Assembly (NCBI GenBank): GCA_014860745.1 | Contig: JACZJC010000064.1 | Span: 243,556-307,555, forward strand | Origin: Anaerolineales bacterium | GTDB lineage: Bacteria > Chloroflexota > Anaerolineae > Anaerolineales > Villigracilaceae | Length of the DNA: 64,000 nt | Direction: 5' to 3' | The notes under the pieces: generated by a model | Databases searched by the model: none | The model's input: the letters and a program-made list of their open reading frames with translations, nothing else | Told to the model about the DNA's origin: nothing | Translations under genes and position numbers: made by a program | Shown here: piece by piece, positions 57,973 through 64,000 of the stretch | How the letters are laid out: every line of letters begins with the position of its first letter | Numbering within the stretch: the first letter of the stretch is position 1

Positions 57973-59340
57973 TCACGCATACGCCCCGGACCAGGTCTCG
58001 AAGCAGCGGCCGTCATGTTCCTCGGGGGTATAAAATGTGAGATAGGTCAGCGCCTGATACGGAACGAATTTTTGTTCCTTCGGATCTTGAATGGCAAGGT
58101 CGTAATAGGAATGCCAGGTGCCGGCATTGAAATAGACCTGGCTTTCAGGGTTGGGCGCGGCGATATTCAACCCCAGCGGCACAACTTCATAATGATGGGT
58201 ATGCCCATAAATAATATTCCGGGCTTTGCCACTCAGGAAGACGGGCTCTTTCAGCGCATGGCTGGCGAAGGAATGTTTGTTGCCCCACATCTTTTTCCGC
58301 ACCCAGATGACCACGTCGTTGATGGTGGCGAACGAGGCGCGCCCGGAAATCTTCACGATCAATTCCATCGCATCCACAACATCGAATCGAAAGGCCTTGT
58401 CTGCTTCGCGTACAAAATCCATTTGCAGGAATTCGTCTGCGATCTCGTCCCATACTCCCTTTAATTCGTCTTCCAGGGGATGCTCGCCCGCATAATTTTT
58501 GATCTGGCCGCTGATCCAAAGCGGAGCCGCCAGCACAGGGCGGATGTTGGCGATCTTGCGTAAACTATCTATGATTCCCATCGGCAGGGAATCGCCGTAT
58601 CGTTTTTGTACTTCCACGGGAAAGCGGTTGCACACATCCATGGTGAAGGCATCACCAACGGTGCCAAAGTCTCGGCCTTTTTCGCGGTTGAAGTTAAATT
58701 TATCGTACAAATCGCCATGCCGGGCAAGGACCTTGTGCCGTTCGAACAAATCCTTTAAAAACGGCGACTCGTCCGCATCATACGGAAAGGGGGAGACAGG
58801 ATTGCTCAACCCCATCTTTTGAATCATCTCGAAGCGGATTTTGTCGAACGCTTCGCCTTTCAGGTGGTAATACCAATCGTGATTGCCCACCATATAATGA
58901 AAGCGCACCTTAAGCGGGATTTGTTCCGCGCTTTGAAAATCAGGTTCGTTTTTGCTGTTCGCAGGCGCGAGGCGAATCTCCTCCCCTCTGGCGAGCCGCC
59001 GCATGATCTGCATGGAATCCTCATTGTGTTCCAAAATCGCTTTGGTCACTTCGAGTAATTTAGGCGCGTAGGCTGGGTTGGCAGGGTCGCTCCACGGTCG
59101 GATGTAGGTCGAGTCGCTTGAAGTTGTGTCCAGCCAGCGGGCGGAATGGAGCGGATCGAGGATGTCGCCCAGCAGCAAAACGTCGAGCCCCTCAATCGGA
59201 CGGTATCCGCCGTCCCTGCGCCAGGAGGCGAAGAGGGCTGTTTCGGTGAGTCGGCGGGAAAAGAGTCGAAACGCGCTGGGCGAGATCGAATCGGCTGTGG
59301 TTCCATCTCCAAGGTGAAGGTCGCTGATGATGACGAGCAT
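57973..59340 (-). CDS. Metallophosphoesterase (calcineurin-like)
   Basis: 455 residues. The dimetal motifs are visible: ISDLHLGDG (D-x-H) at the N-terminus, LLGDILDPLHS (G-D-x-x-D), MVGNHDWYYH (G-N-H-D/E), a His in LARHGDLYDKFN and GHTHHYEVVP (G-H-T-H) near the end. The middle 150 residues, rich in Trp and charged residues, are larger than in simple phosphodiesterases and include a predicted amphipathic part (SLRKIANIRPVLAAPLWISG). GAGGAG precedes the ATG. It should hydrolyse a phosphomono- or diester; substrate not known. Confidence 0.9.
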   Translation of the reverse strand: MLVIISDLHLGDGTTADSISPSAFRLFSRRLTETALFASWRRDGGYRPIEGLDVLLLGDILDPLHSARWLDTTSSDSTYIRPWSDPANPAYAPKLLEVTKAILEHNEDSMQIMRRLARGEEIRLAPANSKNEPDFQSAEQIPLKVRFHYMVGNHDWYYHLKGEAFDKIRFEMIQKMGLSNPVSPFPYDADESPFLKDLFERHKVLARHGDLYDKFNFNREKGRDFGTVGDAFTMDVCNRFPVEVQKRYGDSLPMGIIDSLRKIANIRPVLAAPLWISGQIKNYAGEHPLEDELKGVWDEIADEFLQMDFVREADKAFRFDVVDAMELIVKISGRASFATINDVVIWVRKKMWGNKHSFASHALKEPVFLSGKARNIIYGHTHHYEVVPLGLNIAAPNPESQVYFNAGTWHSYYDLAIQDPKEQKFVPYQALTYLTFYTPEEHDGRCFETWSGAYA

Positions 59341-59426
59341 GGAAATCTCCTCTTGCCGAATTATAGCGCGAAAGATTTACCCCGCCCGAAGAATGAAGGA
59401 TATAATTTTTGCGGAGGGAAGCTCGC

Positions 59427-60071
59427 TTGCTTCAGAAATTTTTCGACGAACGAAAACGCATGGTGGAGCACCAGCTCCGCGCGCGGGGGATTTACGATGC
59501 ACGTGTGCTTGCCGCTTTTGAAACGACCCCGCGCCACCTTTTTATGCCGCCTGCGCTGCGCAAACTGGCATACGAAGACCACCCGCATCCGATCGGCTTT
59601 GGGCAGACGATTTCGCAACCGTACATCGTGGCTTATATGATCCAGGCTTTGGAGTTGACTGGCGCCGAGCGCGTGCTCGAAGTGGGGACAGGCTCGGGCT
59701 ATCAGACAGCACTTCTTTCCGCGCTTGCGCTTGAGGTTCATTCCATTGAGTTGATCCCCGCCCTGGCTGACCGCGCCGAGCAGACCCTGACCGATCTCGG
59801 AGTGAATAATGTTTTCATTCACATCGGGGATGGGTCGCAAGGCTGGCTTGAGTCTGTGCCATACGATGCGATCATCGTCTCTGCCGCCGCGCCCCACGTG
59901 CCGAAAAGCCTGCTGGAGCAATTATCCGATCACGGGCGCATGATCCTGCCCATCGGTGTGAGCGAATTTCAAGAATTGGAATTGTGGCGGCGGGAGGGGG
60001 ATGCCTACCTGCAGGAGGTGCTGTTGCCCGTTACGTTTGTCCGGTTGAGGGGGAAGGAGGGGTATGAGTGA
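59427..60071 (+). CDS. pcm: Protein-L-isoaspartate O-methyltransferase
   Basis: 214 residues from a TTG with GGAGG nine bases upstream; an ATG at 59460 (MVEHQLRARGIYDARVLAA) is a shorter option. The family blocks are ETTPRHLFMPP, GFGQTISQPYIVAYMIQAL and the SAM motif VLEVGTGSGYQTALLS, followed by VHSIELIPALADRAEQTL and YDAIIVSAAAPHVP. It methylates isoaspartyl residues to start repair of aged proteins. TATAAT at 59401-59406 is a likely -10 box, with TTTACC 19 bases upstream. Confidence 0.93.
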   Translation: MLQKFFDERKRMVEHQLRARGIYDARVLAAFETTPRHLFMPPALRKLAYEDHPHPIGFGQTISQPYIVAYMIQALELTGAERVLEVGTGSGYQTALLSALALEVHSIELIPALADRAEQTLTDLGVNNVFIHIGDGSQGWLESVPYDAIIVSAAAPHVPKSLLEQLSDHGRMILPIGVSEFQELELWRREGDAYLQEVLLPVTFVRLRGKEGYE

Positions 60072-60148
60072 TTTTCGAATCGAAACAAAAAACAAACAAG
60101 TTCCGAATTTGACTTATAATATTTTCATCACACTGCAATGGGATGGGT

Positions 60149-62179
60149 ATGAACGAAGACAAGCGTCCATTGAAGGTTTTCCTTTGTCACGCGCATAGCG
60201 ATAAAGATCGAGTGCGCGAACTGTATTTGCGCCTGAAAAAAGACGGCGTGGATGCCTGGCTGGATAAGGAGAAACTCCTTGCTGGCGCGGATTGGGAGTA
60301 TGAAATCCGCAAGGCTGTACGTGAAAGTGATGTAGTTGTTGTTTGTCATTCGACGCAGTTCAATCAAAAAGGTTTTAGGCAAAAGGAAGTTAAGATCGCC
60401 CTTGAAGAAGCGGATTTGCTTCCCAAGGGCGAAATTTTTATTATCCCTGCCCGATTGGAAGTGTGTGATGTTCTTGACGATTTAAAGCGCTTCCATTGGG
60501 TGGATTTATTTGAAACAGATGGATATGAAAGACTCATGCGCGCTTTACGAACGCGGGCGGATAAGATCGGGGCAACCTTACAGGTGAAAAGAAGTTTTTT
60601 GCCCAAATTGTCTCCCACTCAACCGAAAATTGGAAAGCCCGAAACGAGTCATTCAAAGCTGGAAGAAAAACCTGAGGCCGTTCCACAGCCTCAGGCTGGG
60701 AAACCGAAACCAGAGACAGCGAAACCGTTCAGTAAATTTAATAAGCAAATGGTTATCGTCTTGATCAGCGTGGCAGTGATTATTCTGGTTGCGTTGAGTT
60801 CCAAATTTTGGGTCAAACCTCCTTTTGTTCCGAGCGCAACGACACAGGCTGTTCTTGATTCTGCAACGAACCAGACTACTTCCACGCCTTGCGGCACGGC
60901 ATCGGGCAATTGGGATGTTTATGTGGTGCAGTCGGGCGATACATTATTTTCCATTGCCGTAGCTCACAATGTTTCGCTGGAAGAATTGACCGCAATCAAT
61001 TGCATGGGTGCAAATAATCAAATTCAGGTGGGAACCCAGCTTCTCGTCCCAAAGACGGATTCAATCGCACTTGTTCCCACTTTGACTGCCACCATTTCTC
61101 CTCTGCCCACCGAAATCACGGACGCCAAAGGCGTGTCCATGGTGCTGGTGCCGGAGGGTAAGTTTACGATGGGGATTAATTTATATGAAACCATTGCTTT
61201 ATGTAAATATTATTATTGGAGTTCTGAAATTTGCGATCAGAAATCTTCTACGTATGCAGATCAAACTCCCCCCCATCAGGTTGATTTGGATGCTTATTAT
61301 ATTGATAAATATGAAGTGACGAACTCTCAGTATGAATCCTGCGTCAGTGGCGGTGTATGCTCCCTGCCTGAAAGAATATCTTCTGGGAGTCGCGATATTT
61401 ATTATGGAAATCCTACATATGGTAATTATCCCGTACTTGTTAACTGGGGGCAGGCTACTACATTTTGCGACTGGCGGGATGCGCGACTGCCAACTGAGGC
61501 AGAGTGGGAAAAGGCCGCTCGTGGCACTGATGAAAGAGTTTTTCCTTGGGGAGATGCTATCAATTGCGAAAACGCAAACTTCTCAAATTGCGGCGGTTCC
61601 ATGAACACACTGCCTGTAGGGAGTTATGAAAAGGGAAAGAGCCCTTATGGAATATATGATATGGCGGGGAATTTTTCTGAATTAGTTTCTGATTGGTACG
61701 ATCATGACTATTATCAGCAGTCTCCATTAGATAACCCCACCGGCCCATCTACAGGAGAGTTTCATATAATTCGTGGAGGGGGCAATGGGAATTTTGGATA
61801 TATTCTTACATCTGTATATCGCCAGGTAGGGGATGTTGCTGGTTTCCGTTGCGCCAAGGATGCGTCGGCCATACAGCTCATCGAGACATCAGAAATCCCC
61901 GCTGGTGGTTTTGACCTTATTTCTATTGACGAAGTTGCCTATCGCGGAGGAACAGCCAGCGCCCAGATACAAACCCAGCCTGGCACCGAGTGTGCATTGG
62001 GTTTCATTTTACCATCTGGAATTTTGAGCCAGGCGGGCGGACTTGGTCCTCGGACTGCCGACGAAAATGGCTATTGTTCCTGGACGTGGGAGATAGCGAG
62101 TAATGTAAACCCCGGATGGGGATCTATATATATCGAGGCTGGAGGGGATTCGGAAACGTATCCCATTGAAATAAAATAG
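60149..62179 (+). CDS. TIR - transmembrane - LysM - FGE-sulfatase domain protein
   Basis: 676 residues from the ATG at 60149 (60143 also possible). TIR domain 8-140 (KVFLCHAHSDKDRVRELYLRL, AWLDKEKLLAGADWEYEIRKA, probable NADase Glu80 in FRQKEVKIALE). A Pro/Lys linker leads to one membrane helix (201-222), a LysM domain at 257-301 (YVVQSGDTLFSIAVAHNVSLEELTAIN), a formylglycine-enzyme-like domain at 328-570 (MVLVPEGKFTMG, YYIDKYEVTNSQYESC, RLPTEAEWEKAARGT, YDMAGNFSELVSDWY, IIRGGG, FRCAK) and a C-terminal beta domain. The likely topology is TIR inside, LysM and FGE fold outside, an outside sensor joined to an inside effector. No SD is evident. The FGE part uses more AT-rich codons. Confidence 0.87.
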   Translation: MNEDKRPLKVFLCHAHSDKDRVRELYLRLKKDGVDAWLDKEKLLAGADWEYEIRKAVRESDVVVVCHSTQFNQKGFRQKEVKIALEEADLLPKGEIFIIPARLEVCDVLDDLKRFHWVDLFETDGYERLMRALRTRADKIGATLQVKRSFLPKLSPTQPKIGKPETSHSKLEEKPEAVPQPQAGKPKPETAKPFSKFNKQMVIVLISVAVIILVALSSKFWVKPPFVPSATTQAVLDSATNQTTSTPCGTASGNWDVYVVQSGDTLFSIAVAHNVSLEELTAINCMGANNQIQVGTQLLVPKTDSIALVPTLTATISPLPTEITDAKGVSMVLVPEGKFTMGINLYETIALCKYYYWSSEICDQKSSTYADQTPPHQVDLDAYYIDKYEVTNSQYESCVSGGVCSLPERISSGSRDIYYGNPTYGNYPVLVNWGQATTFCDWRDARLPTEAEWEKAARGTDERVFPWGDAINCENANFSNCGGSMNTLPVGSYEKGKSPYGIYDMAGNFSELVSDWYDHDYYQQSPLDNPTGPSTGEFHIIRGGGNGNFGYILTSVYRQVGDVAGFRCAKDASAIQLIETSEIPAGGFDLISIDEVAYRGGTASAQIQTQPGTECALGFILPSGILSQAGGLGPRTADENGYCSWTWEIASNVNPGWGSIYIEAGGDSETYPIEIK

Positions 62180-62263
62180 CCCAGGGTTTTATCATGCCCA
62201 CAGATAAGCGCCCTCAAAGTCTTCCGAACTGATTCAGATCGTCATTTATTTTAAGGCAGGCAT

Positions 62264-63667
62264 ATGTCCACTCTTTCGCAGGTATCAAATAAATTTATCC
62301 GATTTTCGTTTTTGTATTGGATCGCCGTGCTTGCGGGGGTGTTCCTATGGTCGCGGGAGTGGGAAGTGGTCCGCCTGGCTTCCACAAAACAGGAGGAAGA
62401 CCTGTTCGGTCTGTTCGCTTTTTGCGTGTTTTGTGTGATCGCCTTTACCGCCTATTTGGATTTCAAAGAACACACCGCGCCGTCCATCCGCCAGATGATC
62501 GTGACCGGGCTGCCGTTTCTGGTGAGCTTGATCTTCCTTAGCATCCTCGTGGAACTCAGCCGCAGGTCATGGGACTATTTGCAATATGAAACCGCATTTC
62601 GAGACATTGTGGCCGGGAATAATCCCTACCTAAGCACCCGCTATCTCTACCCGCCTTTTTTTGCGGATGTGATGGTTTTTGTCTATCGGGTCGGCCTGCG
62701 GCTGTTCCCTTTCCTTGAGTTGGGCAAAAGTGCATGGGTCTTTGTTTTTTACATTCATCAATGCTCGCTTTTGTTTTTCCTGTTGTTGACCTATTCGCTT
62801 TCCATGCAGTTTGCCTCGCAAATCGGGCTTGATGATTTGACGGGGATGCTGTTGGTCAGCGCGATCTATCTTTTCAATGTGCCGGTCTTGCGTACCCTGA
62901 GTTACAACCAGGTGAACTTTTACGTTTTGGCATCCATCCTGGGCGCGCTTGTCGCCTTGCGGAAATTCCCTTTTCTGGCCGGTGTGTCCGCCGCTTTGGG
63001 TGGACTGATCAAACTGTATCCCCTTGCACTGTCTGTGCCGTTGTTGGGCAGGAAAAAATGGCGGGCGTTGACCGGGCTGCTTGCCGGGCTGGCAGTTGTG
63101 GTCACGTTTGAGACGGATTTTTTCCGCGACCTCACGCTTTGGAATCAATTCATCCATTTTTTTCTATCCTTCCCCGTGGAACAGGAAAGTTCGTTATTTC
63201 GAAATACCAGCCCGCTTAGTTTATTGCGAAGCTCGCTCAAGTTTTTGGACGCTCCATCATGGGTTTTGACCGGGCTGATGTTGATCGTTGCTTTGTTCGT
63301 TTTAGCCTGGTATGCAGTCCGCTATTTTCAAAGAGAGAAGATGGAAATTCCCGCGGAGAAAATGCCCATGGATTTGGATTCTTTCCGCGATACCGGCCAC
63401 CTGCTGGATTTTTCGGTACTTTCGCTTCTCATCGCGCCCTCAGCCTGGGAGCATCACTATGTGGTTGCGATTCCGCTGACGATTTGGGCGCTTGCCCTGC
63501 GCGGCAAGGATTCACCCTGGCAGGCGGCCATCGCCTTCGTTCTGGTTTTCGCCCTGCCGACCTTCAATGTATATCCCTTCAGCTATCTTCGCATGGCAGG
63601 GTTGATCCTGCTGTTGATATTGACGTCCCCAAAGAAGATCGAGAGTTATTTAGGGTTTGAAAGCTGA
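62264..63667 (+). CDS. GT87/DUF2029-like polyprenol-dependent glycosyltransferase, membrane protein
   Basis: 467 residues, about ten to twelve membrane segments. The first outer loop has SWDYLQYETAFRDIVAGNNPYLSTRYLYPPFFA, the GT-C/GT87 region with D-x-x-x-Y and a YPP motif, followed by NQVNFYVLASILGALVALRKFP and LGGLIKLYPLALSVPLLGRKKW. Such enzymes move a mannose or arabinose from a polyprenyl phosphate onto a lipid-linked glycan on the outer face. AGGCAG lies before the ATG. It is a single-gene unit ended by a strong terminator. Confidence 0.85.
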   Translation: MSTLSQVSNKFIRFSFLYWIAVLAGVFLWSREWEVVRLASTKQEEDLFGLFAFCVFCVIAFTAYLDFKEHTAPSIRQMIVTGLPFLVSLIFLSILVELSRRSWDYLQYETAFRDIVAGNNPYLSTRYLYPPFFADVMVFVYRVGLRLFPFLELGKSAWVFVFYIHQCSLLFFLLLTYSLSMQFASQIGLDDLTGMLLVSAIYLFNVPVLRTLSYNQVNFYVLASILGALVALRKFPFLAGVSAALGGLIKLYPLALSVPLLGRKKWRALTGLLAGLAVVVTFETDFFRDLTLWNQFIHFFLSFPVEQESSLFRNTSPLSLLRSSLKFLDAPSWVLTGLMLIVALFVLAWYAVRYFQREKMEIPAEKMPMDLDSFRDTGHLLDFSVLSLLIAPSAWEHHYVVAIPLTIWALALRGKDSPWQAAIAFVLVFALPTFNVYPFSYLRMAGLILLLILTSPKKIESYLGFES

Positions 63668-63702
63668 AACTTCACTTATAGCGATAAATACATGAAAAAT
63701 CA

Positions 63703-63732
63703 AAAAGCCAGCCCACGAACGGACTGGCTTTT
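63703..63732. terminator. Bidirectional terminator after the GT87-like gene
   Basis: AAAAGCCAG (63703-63711), a 12-base loop, CTGGCTTTT (63724-63732). Confidence 0.85.
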
Positions 63733-63777
63733 CATTTACGCTCTCCTCAAGCTGACAAGACAGTCAGTTTTGCGGGT

Positions 63778-63783
63778 TATAAT
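63778..63783 (+). promoter_or_regulatory. -10 box of the DUF433 gene
   Basis: TATAAT with CTGACA 20 bases upstream, 25 bases before the ATG at 63809. Confidence 0.45.
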
Positions 63784-63808
63784 TGCAGCATAGTTCAGGA
63801 GATAGACT

Positions 63809-64000
63809 ATGTTTAACCATATTGCTTATAACAATGAAATTCTCAGCGGTAAACCTCATATTATTGGCGCGCGCCTGAGTATTGAGTTTATTCTCGAACT
63901 TGTTGCCAGTGGCGCAACCAAAGACGAGATGTTGAAAACTTATCCGCAGTTGACCGCTGACGCGATTGAAGACGCCTTGCGTTTTGAACATGGGTTGCAA
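63809..64000 (+). CDS. DUF433-domain protein, probable antitoxin (3' truncated by the window)
   Basis: The first 64 residues are visible; no stop before the window ends. MFNHIAYNNEILSGKPHIIGARLSIEFILELVASGATKDEMLKTYPQLT matches DUF433: the G-K-P-x-I-x-G-x-R/T motif, then a winged-helix pattern with D-E-M-L. AGGAG precedes the ATG at seven bases. DUF433 proteins are usually antitoxins paired with a PIN-like (DUF5615) toxin encoded directly downstream, which would lie outside the window. Confidence 0.82.
   Translation, partial: MFNHIAYNNEILSGKPHIIGARLSIEFILELVASGATKDEMLKTYPQLTADAIEDALRFEHGLQ

Overview
The window reads as a chromosomal segment of a bacterium of the Anaerolineae type (phylum Chloroflexota). 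This is an inference, not a computed placement. It rests on lipoproteins with long Thr/Pro linkers, SH3-tailed C39 peptidases, SBP5 peptide-binding lipoproteins with large insertions, DUF35/thiolase pairs beside biotin carboxylase genes, and many short low-complexity repeat tracts. Coding density is high, and promoters commonly show a TATAAT box close to the start codon. One tRNA gene (Gln, TTG) is present. I saw no rRNA genes, CRISPR array or complete insertion sequence.

Layout. 1-11 kb: glycan genes at the left edge, a C39 peptidase, a HAD phosphatase, a SulP-STAS-cNMP transporter, an SDR, mutS2 and small lipoproteins. 11-15 kb: a lipoprotein and a TIR-STAND-TPR gene split by an in-frame TAG. 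15-24 kb: an acyl-CoA block with a cysteine-less thiolase homologue and a DUF35 partner on the minus strand, divergent from a plus-strand run (carboxyltransferase, four-helix-bundle protein, DUF1579 protein, epimerase, biotin carboxylase, biotin carrier, MaoC hydratase, CitE-like lyase). 24-35 kb: acyltransferase, DMT transporter, DEAD-box helicase with a structured leader, sulfurtransferase, LCP protein, diguanylate cyclase, aminotransferase, sugar nucleotidyltransferase, Nudix protein and aldo/keto reductase. 35.7-40.1 kb: a frameshifted REP-associated transposase with its REP palindromes, a UvrD/PcrA helicase carrying a 362-residue intein, and MscL with a zinc ribbon. 40.4-49 kb: a complete peptide ABC transporter operon (binding protein, two permeases, two ATPases) followed by a second, separately expressed binding protein. 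49-64 kb: a response regulator, tRNA-Gln, glmU, cdd, recO, a geranylgeranyl-reductase-type flavoprotein, an ArsR-controlled MFS operon with visible operators, a coiled-coil membrane protein, a metallophosphoesterase, pcm, a TIR-TM-LysM-FGE protein, a GT87-like membrane protein and a truncated DUF433 gene.

The most unusual object is the binding protein of the ABC operon (40558-42447). Its SBP5 fold is in circularly permuted order: after the signal peptide comes the half that normally lies at the C-terminus, then the half that normally lies at the N-terminus. The second binding protein at 47052 has the normal order and serves as an internal reference. The adjacent permease carries an extra loop of about 58 residues on its outer face, so binding protein and channel may have diverged together. 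Other notable items are the helicase intein, the nonsense-split TIR-STAND gene, the TIR-LysM-FGE fusion, the RAYT/REP cluster, the catalytically atypical thiolase/DUF35 pair, and short repeat tracts that have entered coding sequences such as mutS2 and the biotin carboxylase gene.
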